A DNA stretch of 14,147 bases. It comes from Bacteroidaceae bacterium. GTDB taxonomy: Bacteria > Bacteroidota > Bacteroidia > Bacteroidales > Bacteroidaceae. Positions 7,086-14,147 of this stretch are shown piece after piece (within the stretch, counting starts at the first letter, position 1; every line of letters starts with the position of its first letter). The position numbers and the translations under genes are program-made. The stretch is from the NCBI GenBank assembly GCA_030843315.1, contig JAUUPT010000086.1, positions 1 through 14,147 of the forward strand, given 5' to 3'. The notes beneath the pieces are model-generated. The model was given only the letters and a program-made list of their open reading frames with translations, did no database searches and had not been told where the DNA came from.

Positions 7086-9149
7086 TTATTTTCTCTCTAT
7101 CCGTATACGGGCATCCACTGCTATTACATACTTCTCCGTGGCAAGCAGCGGATTGATGTCCATCTCTTTGATTTCGGTAGCAAAACGCAACAGTGTAGAA
7201 AGCCGAACGATAATCTCTGCAAACTTGTCTTCGTTTACTCCTTTCTGCCCGCGCGTACCTTTTATAATCTTATAAGCGCGAAGCGAATGGATCATAGAGT
7301 AGGCTTCCTCGTAAGAAAGCGGTGCCAAACCGGAAGACACATCTTTCAGTACCTCCACGAAAATACCGCCCAGGCCACAAAGCACCACATGCCCGAACTT
7401 CTCTTCGTACTTGGCCCCGATAAACAGTTCCGTACCTTTCAGCATAGGCTGCACCATGATGGCATGGGCTTCGGGAATCTGCATCATGCGGTCGAACTCC
7501 AGTGCCAGATGCTGGTCGCTCTTGATGTTCAGCACCACGCCGCCCACGTCCGACTTATGCACCGGGCCTACTACCTTCGCCACCACCGGGAAGCCCACGC
7601 GGCGTGCAAAGGAAAGCACCTCTTCTTTATTGTCCGACACAAATTCCTCTACAATAGGGATGCCTGCCGAACGAAGCAATGCCTGCACATAATGCGGCGC
7701 AATATAACCATCCTCGGGAATGGAGTCGATGATGCGGCGAATGCGGGGCACATCCACCCCGAAGAGTTCTATCTCGTTATTGGCAGGACGGGGAGCATTC
7801 ACAATGCGCGACAGCGCCGTACCCAATGTCACCTCGTCGGCAAAGTTCACGTGCCCTTTGGCAAGGAAAGCCGACACTTCTGCACCCGCCGTATTGATGG
7901 AAGGAAGAATCGGGAAGATAGGTTTGCGGCAGTTCTGCATCTTTTCGTGCAGCACGTCGTACATTTCGAACATGGTCACCAACCCCGGCGTGCCGAAGAT
8001 AGCCATCACGGCATCGATCTCGTCGAATCTCTCTTCACAGTATTCCAGGCAGAGGCGCAGATGTTCGGGTGTACCCGTGGCAAGGATGTCTATCGGATTC
8101 CCTACCGCTGCACCGGGAAAGAGCTTGCTTTTCAAGTCCTCCGCTACCGGACCTTCCAGTTTCGGTACATTCAGCCCGCCTTTGCTCAAGGCATCGGTCA
8201 GCATCACGCCGGGGCCTCCGGCGTGGGTGATGATGGCAAAGTTCCGTCCTTTCAACTCCGGCAGGGTGAAGATACAGCCTACTGTTGTCAGTTCCTCGCG
8301 CGAGTAGCAGCGCACTACCCCCGCCTTACGGAACAAAGCCTCTACCGCCGAGTCACTACTGGCAATGGCTCCCGTGTGCGAGCTTGCCGCACGGCTGCCG
8401 CTTTCGCTACTACCCGCCTTGATGGCGGCTATCCTGCACCCTTTCTTGATGAGGGAAGAGGCATGGAACAGCAAGCGGTCGGGGTCGCCGATGCTCTCGA
8501 TATAAAGGAGTTTTATCCGGGAATCCGTTTCCGGGTCGAAGTGCTCGTCCATGTATTGCAGCACATCTTCCACGCCTATCTGCTTGGCATTGCCCACCGA
8601 CCAGACGGAGTTGAATTGCAGACCCTTCGTCACCGCACTCTCCAGGATAAAGACTGCCGTGGCGCCGGAACTGGATATCAGGTCTACGCCTTGCGGATGC
8701 AGTTGGGGGATGGGTTGGCTGAATACGCTGTGATGCCAGGAGTTCATGAAACCGATGCAGTTGGGCCCTATCAGGGAAGCGCCGTATTTGTTCACGGTGT
8801 CCAGTATGCGGTTCTCCAGCAATGCGCCCTCGTGCGTTTCTTCTCCGAATCCGGCGGAGAGGATGATGAAAGCGCGGGTCTGCTTCGTGGCGGCAAGCAC
8901 CTCCACGGCATCGGGACAGAGCGCAGCCGGAATGGCAAGTATCGCCAGATCCGTCTCCGGTATATCTTTTACATCGGCAAAGGCCGCCACGCCTTGCACT
9001 TCGGTTTCCTTAGGGTTCACAGCACGGAGTTCACCGGCATAACCGCCGTTAATCAGGTTCTTCAGAATAGCGCCTCCCGGCTTATGTACATTGTTGGATG
9101 CTCCCACCACTACAATGCTGGCAGGACGTAGCAATTGGCTTGTTATCAT
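7086..9149 (-). CDS. Fused ADP-forming acyl-CoA (acetyl-CoA) synthetase
   Basis: A 687-residue protein with the alpha and beta parts of an NDP-forming acyl-CoA synthetase in one chain. The reaction is acyl-CoA + ADP + Pi to acid + CoA + ATP, reversible; in fermenters it yields ATP while excreting acetate or related acids. The CoA-binding domain (about 1-130) begins SIVVVGASNN. The succinyl-CoA-ligase-like domains (about 150-450) contain the phosphorylated His258 in SSHTGA. The C-terminal ATP-grasp domain (about 470-685) has the second histidine His531 in the conserved VHKSDVGGV motif, plus GLGG at 592-595 and the DINPLL end motif at 664-669. All key residues are present, so it should be active. 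The substrate (acetyl, propionyl, branched or aryl) cannot be told from sequence. It has its own promoter in the gap after the kinase gene, so it is probably monocistronic. Confidence 0.9.
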   Translation of the reverse strand: MITSQLLRPASIVVVGASNNVHKPGGAILKNLINGGYAGELRAVNPKETEVQGVAAFADVKDIPETDLAILAIPAALCPDAVEVLAATKQTRAFIILSAGFGEETHEGALLENRILDTVNKYGASLIGPNCIGFMNSWHHSVFSQPIPQLHPQGVDLISSSGATAVFILESAVTKGLQFNSVWSVGNAKQIGVEDVLQYMDEHFDPETDSRIKLLYIESIGDPDRLLFHASSLIKKGCRIAAIKAGSSESGSRAASSHTGAIASSDSAVEALFRKAGVVRCYSREELTTVGCIFTLPELKGRNFAIITHAGGPGVMLTDALSKGGLNVPKLEGPVAEDLKSKLFPGAAVGNPIDILATGTPEHLRLCLEYCEERFDEIDAVMAIFGTPGLVTMFEMYDVLHEKMQNCRKPIFPILPSINTAGAEVSAFLAKGHVNFADEVTLGTALSRIVNAPRPANNEIELFGVDVPRIRRIIDSIPEDGYIAPHYVQALLRSAGIPIVEEFVSDNKEEVLSFARRVGFPVVAKVVGPVHKSDVGGVVLNIKSDQHLALEFDRMMQIPEAHAIMVQPMLKGTELFIGAKYEEKFGHVVLCGLGGIFVEVLKDVSSGLAPLSYEEAYSMIHSLRAYKIIKGTRGQKGVNEDKFAEIIVRLSTLLRFATEIKEMDINPLLATEKYVIAVDARIRIERK

Positions 9150-9180
9150 ATCGGTTTCCTTTTATTTTACGATTAATGCA

Positions 9181-9211
9181 CAAATATACATTTTTCATGC
9201 GTAAAAGCAAG
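9181..9211 (-). promoter_or_regulatory. Bacteroides-type promoter for the acyl-CoA synthetase gene
   Basis: On the minus strand, CTTG (9208-9211) stands 19 bases before TATATTTG (9181-9188), a good fit to the Bacteroides -33/-7 pair. Transcription would begin near 9174, giving a leader of about 25 bases that includes an AAAGGA stretch before the ATG. Confidence 0.7.
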
Positions 9212-9263
9212 GAAGAAGGAAAGAATATAAAGCACAATTGACAAATGTGCAATATAAGATATT

Positions 9264-10259
9264 TTATCCGGCAATAAAGGGCAGCCTCACAACGAATTCC
9301 GCGTCAGTCTTCGTCACCTCTATCTGCCCGCCGTAGAGGGCATACTGGCGTTGCAGGTTCTTCAGTCCCGCCCCGTTGCTGGTCACAGAGTTGCGCAACT
9401 GAAGGTTATTGCTGACTACAATCCCCTCGCCGTCTATCGACACGCGGATCACCAACCGCGACTTCTTGGTACTGATGTTATGCTTCAAGGCATTCTCCAC
9501 AAGCATCTGTATACTGGCGGGGATGACGAGCCGTTGATGGTTCTTCAAATCATCTTCTATCTCTACATTCAGGGTATCGCCAAAACGGATATACTCCAGA
9601 TACAGGTACGACTCCACGAATGACAGTTCTTCCTGCAAAGTAACCGTAGGCCGTCCGTGCGTGGTGAGCAGATACCGGTAAACGGTGGACAGCTTCTTGG
9701 CAAACCGGTTTGTCTTCTCCGCATCCTGGTAGGCAAGGGAAGCCAGCACGTTCAGGCTGTTGAACAGGAAATGCGGATTAATCTGGTTCTTCAGTACCTC
9801 GAACTGGTAGAGCGCCTTTTCCTTCTCAATGACAACCAACTGCTTTTCTATCTCCGCGCGTTGCAGGCTGTAGAAAAAGATCTCTATCTGCAACACGATA
9901 ATCCAATTCCACGGAATCACCGGCAGAGAACCCCGAAGAATCTCCCAAGCGTCTACCTTCCCGCTTAAGAGTAACGCATTCAGCACACACGTCAGAAGCA
10001 CTCCCAAGACGGTAGTCAGGGTCATATCTACCAGAATTCTGATTGCATTGTTACACGATTTCAGCCTTTTATATATCAGGCTGATTATCCAGAAGTCAAG
10101 AAACCCCATTCCTATACACAGGGGGAAGTTCAGGAAGAACTGCGTCATGAAATTTTTGTTCCACGGATTCCCGCCGATCAGGTTGTAGATGCATCCGAAG
10201 ACAAACAGTGAAATGGAGATTGTCAGGATGAAGAGGAATATGTATTTCTTGTGTTTCAT
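9264..10259 (-). CDS. LytS/YehU-type sensor histidine kinase
   Basis: Membrane sensor kinase of 331 residues. Four hydrophobic segments lie at about 7-24, 40-62, 78-98 and 112-130, with no large extracytoplasmic domain. A short coiled region (about 133-155) leads to the His_kinase (PF06580) motif NQINPHFLFNSL with phospho-acceptor His163. The ATPase domain has an N box ENALKHN (255-261) and a glycine-rich box GAGLKNL (296-302). The start was chosen at the ATG inside ATGA, overlapping the regulator's TGA stop by 4 bases; an in-frame ATG 18 bases upstream would add MGGRRS. This overlap indicates translational coupling, and the upstream LytTR protein is the partner. The signal sensed is unknown; the short membrane domain suggests a signal in or near the membrane. 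Confidence 0.9.
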   Translation of the reverse strand: MKHKKYIFLFILTISISLFVFGCIYNLIGGNPWNKNFMTQFFLNFPLCIGMGFLDFWIISLIYKRLKSCNNAIRILVDMTLTTVLGVLLTCVLNALLLSGKVDAWEILRGSLPVIPWNWIIVLQIEIFFYSLQRAEIEKQLVVIEKEKALYQFEVLKNQINPHFLFNSLNVLASLAYQDAEKTNRFAKKLSTVYRYLLTTHGRPTVTLQEELSFVESYLYLEYIRFGDTLNVEIEDDLKNHQRLVIPASIQMLVENALKHNISTKKSRLVIRVSIDGEGIVVSNNLQLRNSVTSNGAGLKNLQRQYALYGGQIEVTKTDAEFVVRLPFIAG

Positions 10260-11014
10260 ACTACGCCGTCCACCCATTTCAAGAAATCAGCCACGCGGCT
10301 GCGACTTACCAATACTTCGTGCGGACACTCCGGCTCGAAATACAGCTTCAGGCGGCTGCCGAAGTACCTGGAACTCTTCACGATGGACTTGATATTGGAA
10401 ATGCAGTTTCGTGAAACGCGAAAGAAGACGCTGCGGTCCAGCATACCCTCCAACTGATCCAGCGAATAGTTTATGATATACCGCTTGGCGGAAAACAGGT
10501 GCAGGTAGGTCAGTTTGTCTTCGCTATAGAAGAAGGCGATGTCGGCGGTCTCCACATAGCGGAAGGTATCACCTACTTGCACCAGGAAGCGGTTCTTCTT
10601 GTTTGCAGCCAGGTAGCCCAACTCCAGTTGCCTGTATTCGGGGGCGGCGGAACGGAGCACGCAGTTGCGCTCGAACTTGCACAAGGCGGCTTCGAGGTCG
10701 CTCTCTTCGATAGGCTTCAGCAGGTAGTCGATGCTGTTCAGTTTGAAGGCCTTGATGGCATATTCGTCATAAGCGGTGGTGAAGATAACGGGCAAGTCTA
10801 CGGGGCACTGCTCAAAGATTTCAAAGCTCAGTCCGTCGGACAGGCGGATATCGACAATCAACAGGTCCACGCCACCTTGTTTCAAGAGCAGCACCGCCTG
10901 CTCCACGCTCTCCGCCCAGCCTGCCAACTGATAGGCGGGGCGCAGGCTTTGCATCATCCGCTTCAGCTCTTCATAGGCAAAGCGTTCGTCTTCTACTAAT
11001 AAATACTTTATCAT
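10256..11014 (-). CDS. LytTR-family response regulator
   Basis: Response regulator of 252 residues. The receiver domain (1-115) has acidic residues Glu8 and Asp9, phospho-acceptor Asp55 (LLIVDIRLSDG), Thr79/Thr80 and Lys100 (YLLKP). A LytTR DNA-binding domain (about 140-248) follows, with typical segments DIAFFYSED and FFRVSRNCISNI. LytTR proteins bind short direct repeats upstream of their targets. It is the first gene of the two-gene regulator/kinase unit. The beta-barrel gene directly upstream, in the same orientation with an 84-base gap, is the most likely target or co-regulated partner; this is inference. Confidence 0.92.
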   Translation of the reverse strand: MIKYLLVEDERFAYEELKRMMQSLRPAYQLAGWAESVEQAVLLLKQGGVDLLIVDIRLSDGLSFEIFEQCPVDLPVIFTTAYDEYAIKAFKLNSIDYLLKPIEESDLEAALCKFERNCVLRSAAPEYRQLELGYLAANKKNRFLVQVGDTFRYVETADIAFFYSEDKLTYLHLFSAKRYIINYSLDQLEGMLDRSVFFRVSRNCISNIKSIVKSSRYFGSRLKLYFEPECPHEVLVSRSRVADFLKWVDGVV

Positions 11015-11049
11015 AAGGCATGGGATGAGGGGTGATATCTATTTTGCAC

Positions 11050-11057
11050 CAAAAGTA
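11050..11057 (-). promoter_or_regulatory. Promoter -7 element for the regulator/kinase operon
   Basis: On the minus strand the bases read TACTTTTG followed by GGTGCA, an exact Bacteroides -7 match in the 84-base gap between the beta-barrel gene and the regulator. No clear -33 element is visible at 19-21 bases. Read-through from the upstream gene remains possible because I see no terminator. Confidence 0.5.
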
Positions 11058-11098
11058 CGATTTATTGCATTATCTACCGGATAGTTCGGCACAAATTA

Positions 11099-12004
11099 TT
11101 AAAAGCCATACCGAAATCCCGCCGTAAGACGTGGAGTCACTCCGAAATAAGGATCTTCCTTATCATCTTTGAAGTTATCGAGAAACCCCTTCAGACTACG
11201 GTCCGACATACTTATCCCACGTATCCAGTTGCCGCCTATCCCCAGATAGATATTCATCTTCTTACCTATCCGGTACGACGGGCTGAGGTACGACCTCATC
11301 ATCACAGTGGAATAGATTTTCGACTTTCCGTCCACCTCCATCACAGCAGCCATCCCGTCCATATCGATACCCACCAGTTCTATCTTCAACCGCTTACCCA
11401 GCCAGGTTGCCGCAGACACCTTCATGCCGCTGGACATATCTACCTTGAACTCGTACTTGCCGGCATTTCTCCAACTGAAATAAATCATCGGGAGTACCAT
11501 CGGAATGCCATACGAGTTAGTCAGCCCCGCTCCAAAGCCCAAGTCGAGATTCTTTCGCAACTGGTAGACAAAGACGATTCCTCCATTGCCCAGCACACTT
11601 TTCGCCGTCACCTCGCGTTGCGGAGCATAGATGCCACCACCTATCGAAGCAATAATGCTCCATCTGTCGGACAAAGGGCGGACGTGGGAGATATTCAGAC
11701 TGGCATTCACTATCTTATCGGGATTCAATTCGTTCGCCCGCCCCTTATTGTGGAGCGTGCCATAGGCACCGCTCAGGGTTGCCGACCATGCCACCAACCG
11801 GCCCTTGCCGTCATGCCTGACGGACAGCGGCAGATTGTACTGCCCCGACACTATCATCATACTTCCCGATCCATACTTATTGCCCAGGTCGTCCCTCAAC
11901 GAACTTTCCGGCATATAGTCGTAACTGATATAACCTTGCCCCAGACAGTGCTGTGAACCAAGAAAAAGCCCCAGCATCCATAAAATAACAGAAATTGTCT
12001 TCAT
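11099..12004 (-). CDS. Outer-membrane beta-barrel protein (DUF6268-like)
   Basis: A 301-residue secreted protein. A signal peptide of about 22-23 residues (basic start, hydrophobic core, ending near CLGQ) is followed by alternating polar/hydrophobic stretches with aromatic belts, such as YNLPLSVRH, WSIIASIGGGIY, LDLGFGAGL and MNIYLGIGGNW. The C-terminus is GFRYGF, ending in phenylalanine as outer-membrane barrels do for BAM recognition. There is no plug or TonB box, so it is not a SusC-type transporter. The family name DUF6268 is my recollection and not searched; function is unknown. It has a good promoter of its own and lies just upstream of a LytTR/LytS pair on the same strand, which suggests it is regulated by, or reports to, that system. 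Confidence 0.75.
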   Translation of the reverse strand: MKTISVILWMLGLFLGSQHCLGQGYISYDYMPESSLRDDLGNKYGSGSMMIVSGQYNLPLSVRHDGKGRLVAWSATLSGAYGTLHNKGRANELNPDKIVNASLNISHVRPLSDRWSIIASIGGGIYAPQREVTAKSVLGNGGIVFVYQLRKNLDLGFGAGLTNSYGIPMVLPMIYFSWRNAGKYEFKVDMSSGMKVSAATWLGKRLKIELVGIDMDGMAAVMEVDGKSKIYSTVMMRSYLSPSYRIGKKMNIYLGIGGNWIRGISMSDRSLKGFLDNFKDDKEDPYFGVTPRLTAGFRYGF

Positions 12005-12027
12005 AGAATAATTGAATATGTTTTCTG

Positions 12028-12060
12028 CAAATATACCTCTGCCAAAGGCCGCCGGACAAG
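12028..12060 (-). promoter_or_regulatory. Bacteroides-type promoter for the beta-barrel gene
   Basis: On the minus strand, CTTG (12057-12060) precedes TATATTTG (12028-12035) with a 21-base spacer. Transcription would start near 12020, leaving a leader of about 15-20 bases before the ATG. Confidence 0.65.
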
Positions 12061-12144
12061 CACTTCCGGACGAAACGCAACATGGAGTTGCTGAAGTTCA
12101 GAAATTGAGGGATGAGTGACAACGTCAGACTCAAAAAAATAATC

Positions 12145-12152
12145 TATATTTG
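12145..12152 (+). promoter_or_regulatory. Promoter -7 element for the acyltransferase gene
   Basis: TATATTTG is an exact Bacteroides -7 match 33 bases before the ATG. It is divergent from the beta-barrel promoter about 110 bases away. No convincing -33 element is seen at 19-21 bases. Confidence 0.6.
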
Positions 12153-12185
12153 CCACCGCAATAATACACCAAAGAACGACATTAC

Positions 12186-13124
12186 ATGGAAGGCCGCATA
12201 AAAGAGATAGATTATTTGAAGTGCATCTTCATCACCCTGATGATTATTTTCCATCTTGTCTATATTGGTGATAAGTATCCTTACGCCAAACAAATCATAT
12301 ATACTTTTCATATGTCCGCGTTCCTTGTCATCTCCGGATACTTGGCAAATGTCCATAAGGATGCCGGGAGCATGCTGAGAAAGTTACTTTGGATATTCAT
12401 TCCTTATGCCTGCATGGAAGTGGGCTACGTCGTTATGTCCCACTTTCTGCCCGTACGGGAGACCGTGCCCGAAGTTACCTCCTCCCTGCTGCTGCACAAT
12501 ATATTTCTAAAGCCGATGGGACCTTACTGGTATCTGCACACCCTGATTGTATGCAGCCTCATCTACTATATTATTTTTCATTACACCCGGATGAAAATTA
12601 TATCCCAATTAGCCTTGACGGGCATCTGCCTCTTTGCCGCCTCCTATTGGGGCGGACTGCTAGTATTTGCCAACGCCCTCTATTTCCTGATAGGTATCAT
12701 AGTCAGCCAAAGCAAGCTGCCTTTTACCCATATCTTCCGTGCCACACTGCTTGCCGTCATACCGCTGACAATACTCTGCTGCTTTCCCGAAAACTTGAAT
12801 AGAGGTACGCTGGCAGGAGTCGCCATCACCTATCTTGCCATCAGCACCCTGCTATACATCTATAATTACCTGCCGGAAAGCATCAGGCATCTTTCCCATT
12901 TCATAGGGCGGAATACGCTTGTCATCCTACTGTTCTCCCCCATCTTCACCATCTTGTCCAAGAGTTTCCTCTCCGTCTTTTCTTTCGACCCTACCGGCAT
13001 GCTATTCTTGGCCACTGCCGTCGTCTTCACCCTCTGCGGATGCATAGGCATTGCGTGGACGATGGACAAACTGCAACTCTCTAAGTTCTTTTTCGGGAAG
13101 AAAGCGATACTCTGCATAAAATAA
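12186..13124 (+). CDS. Acyltransferase family 3 integral membrane protein
   Basis: A 312-residue polytopic membrane protein with about ten hydrophobic helices. It matches the pattern of acyltransferase family 3 (PF01757), which transfers acetyl or other acyl groups to sugars, glycans or lipids at the membrane. Typical landmarks are the N-terminal RIKEIDYLK (4-12) with Asp9, His23 in the first helix (MIIFH), FHMSAFLVISGYL (41-53), PYWYLHTL (113-120) and IGRNTLVILLF (240-250). It is slightly short for the family. The acceptor is unknown and no glycan gene cluster is visible nearby, so it looks like a stand-alone modification gene. No intrinsic terminator follows before the next promoter. Confidence 0.85.
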   Translation: MEGRIKEIDYLKCIFITLMIIFHLVYIGDKYPYAKQIIYTFHMSAFLVISGYLANVHKDAGSMLRKLLWIFIPYACMEVGYVVMSHFLPVRETVPEVTSSLLLHNIFLKPMGPYWYLHTLIVCSLIYYIIFHYTRMKIISQLALTGICLFAASYWGGLLVFANALYFLIGIIVSQSKLPFTHIFRATLLAVIPLTILCCFPENLNRGTLAGVAITYLAISTLLYIYNYLPESIRHLSHFIGRNTLVILLFSPIFTILSKSFLSVFSFDPTGMLFLATAVVFTLCGCIGIAWTMDKLQLSKFFFGKKAILCIK

Positions 13125-13182
13125 ATTATGTAATATTACTTAGGAAATGTATCTTTTCTACAGGTTTCTATGCCTATTGACT

Positions 13183-13234
13183 GATTATTATAAATAAGAT
13201 TATTATCTTTGCAATAATCCAAAACCCAATAATC
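13183..13234. repeat. Four-copy dyad-symmetric repeat over the ATPase promoter (operator-like)
   Basis: Two exact direct copies of GATTATTA (13183-13190 and 13198-13205) are followed by two exact copies of CAATAATC (13212-13219 and 13227-13234), the inverted form apart from one base. Start-to-start spacing is 15 bases in each pair. Outer and inner pairs share the same centre of symmetry, 13208.5. The -7 element lies at the centre and the last copy ends at the base before the start codon. This geometry suggests a repressor or autoregulatory binding site; that function is inference. Confidence 0.6.
13204..13211 (+). promoter_or_regulatory. Promoter -7 element for the ATPase gene
   Basis: TATCTTTG matches the Bacteroides -7 consensus exactly. 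It is centred in the repeat dyad and overlaps the end of the second GATTATTA copy. A TTG at 13177-13179 is 24 bases upstream, longer than the usual 19-21. The leader would be only about 15-20 bases. Confidence 0.6.
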
Positions 13235-14147
13235 ATGAAGAATATACAGACCAACCCCTTTGTCATAGGTGCTTATGCAGGCGACCATTACTTCTGTGAC
13301 CGCGAACAAGAGACCGCCGAGTTGATTCAAGATCTGAATAACGGGCGCAGTGTGGTACTGATAGCCCAACGCCGCATGGGAAAAACCGGACTGGTGATGC
13401 ATACCTTTCAGCAAGAAGATATCAGCCGGAACTATTACACATTCTTCATCGACATCTTTGCCACCTCCTCCCTCCGTGAGTTTGTATATGCCTTCGGCAG
13501 TGCCATCCTGGAGCAGCTGAAACCGCGCGGGCGCAAGTTCCTCGACCGTTTTCTGCAAACCATCGCCTCCCTGCGTCCTGCTGTGAAGCTCGATGCCATG
13601 ACGGGTGAACCCTCTTTAGAGATAGGATTGGAAAGCATCCCTTCGATAGAAACCACTCTGGATGAGATTTTTGCTTATCTGAATGGAGCCGACAAGCCCT
13701 GTATCGTAGCTTTCGACGAGTTCCAGCAGATACAAAATTATACCGAAAAGAATATGGAGGCACTGCTACGTACGCAAATACAACATTGCCCCAACGCCCG
13801 CTTCATCTTTGCAGGCAGCGAACCGAGTCTGCTGGTAGATATGTTCAGCCGTGCCAACCGCCCTTTCTATCAAAGCACCTTCACCCTGCACCTCACGAGC
13901 ATTCCTTTGGATAAGTACACAGCCTTTGCCCGGATGCACTTCCACGAAAACCGGAAGGAAGTGGAAGACAGCCTGATAGAAGAAGTGTATAACAAATTCG
14001 AAGGCATCACCCTCTACCTGCAAATGCTGATGAATGAGATATACCTGATGACCGAAAAGGGTGGTACCGCCACTTTCGATTATTTTGAGCCTGCCCTTCT
14101 TTCACTTATCCGCAAACAGAGCTTCATCTACCAATCGCTCTTTGCCA
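13235..14147 (+). CDS. AAA ATPase of the archaeal-ATPase (PF01637) type, 3' end outside the window
   Basis: The frame is open from the ATG to the right edge: 304 complete codons and no stop. It begins MKNIQTNPFVIGAY. Near the N-terminus is AGDHYFCDREQE (15-26), the usual site where these ATPases read FxxRexE. Walker A is QRRMGKT (45-51), the RRxGKT variant typical of PF01637 in place of GxxxxGKT. Walker B is IVAFDEFQQI (157-166) with Asp161 and Glu162. A sensor-like FIFAGSEPSLL and the segment FTLHLTSIPLDKY follow. Members usually run to about 350-400 residues and end in a winged-helix domain, so I expect perhaps 60-90 residues beyond the edge. Function of bacterial members is poorly known; no partner gene is visible here. 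The start is fixed by the promoter only about 24 bases upstream. Confidence 0.85.
   Translation, partial: MKNIQTNPFVIGAYAGDHYFCDREQETAELIQDLNNGRSVVLIAQRRMGKTGLVMHTFQQEDISRNYYTFFIDIFATSSLREFVYAFGSAILEQLKPRGRKFLDRFLQTIASLRPAVKLDAMTGEPSLEIGLESIPSIETTLDEIFAYLNGADKPCIVAFDEFQQIQNYTEKNMEALLRTQIQHCPNARFIFAGSEPSLLVDMFSRANRPFYQSTFTLHLTSIPLDKYTAFARMHFHENRKEVEDSLIEEVYNKFEGITLYLQMLMNEIYLMTEKGGTATFDYFEPALLSLIRKQSFIYQSLFA

Noticed and set aside
7077..7094. Palindrome AGAAAATA-GT-TATTTTCT at the end of the acyl-CoA synthetase gene
   Set aside because: All but two of the 16 arm positions are A or T and no T run follows on the minus strand, so termination here is only a guess.
7287..9131. A 614-codon open frame on the plus strand
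   Set aside because: It lies entirely antisense to the acyl-CoA synthetase, whose two phospho-histidine motifs and ATP-grasp end are unmistakable. The plus-strand translation has no recognisable domain and is rich in His, Arg and Cys as expected from reading codon-biased DNA backwards.
9232..9250. Inverted repeat GCACA...TGTGC between the kinase and the acyl-CoA synthetase genes
   Set aside because: Five-pair stem with a 9-base loop followed by a broken T-rich stretch; too weak to call a terminator.
13130..13139. Perfect 10-base palindrome GTAATATTAC after the acyltransferase gene
   Set aside because: Short and AT-rich, with no T run; likely chance.

Overview
The window looks like ordinary chromosome from a Bacteroides-type gut anaerobe (order Bacteroidales). 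Supporting signs are promoter elements of the Bacteroides form (TAnnTTTG at about -7, sometimes with a TTG-type -33 element), A-rich leaders without a Shine-Dalgarno sequence, lipoprotein signal peptides, a DUF4369/TlpA-like protein, a LytTR/LytS pair, and a radical SAM/lipoprotein pair of a type found in Bacteroidales. I see no rRNA, tRNA, CRISPR array or insertion sequence. No gene-free stretch exceeds 300 bases; the largest gap is about 180 bases (12005-12185).

Left part (1-5419, plus strand): the 3' end of xerD; a probably highly expressed lipoprotein with an OmpA-like segment and TPR repeats, closed by a strong intrinsic terminator; a DUF4369/thioredoxin-fold lipoprotein that has lost both active-site cysteines; and yifB, a Mg-chelatase-like AAA+ ATPase starting at GTG.

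Middle (5429-12004, minus strand, so transcription runs right to left): an outer-membrane beta-barrel protein, then a LytTR response regulator and a LytS-type histidine kinase joined by an ATGA stop/start overlap, then a fused ADP-forming acyl-CoA synthetase with its own clear promoter, then a small lipoprotein followed after 8 bases by its partner radical SAM/SPASM enzyme. The radical SAM gene converges on yifB.

Right part (12186-14147, plus strand): a membrane acyltransferase of family 3, transcribed divergently from the beta-barrel gene, and an AAA ATPase of the PF01637 (archaeal ATPase) type that runs off the window. The ATPase promoter sits at the centre of a four-copy, dyad-symmetric repeat that ends exactly at its start codon.

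The two points most worth a second look are the radical SAM/lipoprotein pair, a maturation system whose chemistry is not known to me, and the four-copy GATTATT dyad over the promoter of the terminal ATPase, which looks like an operator. A smaller point is the cysteine-less TlpA-like protein.
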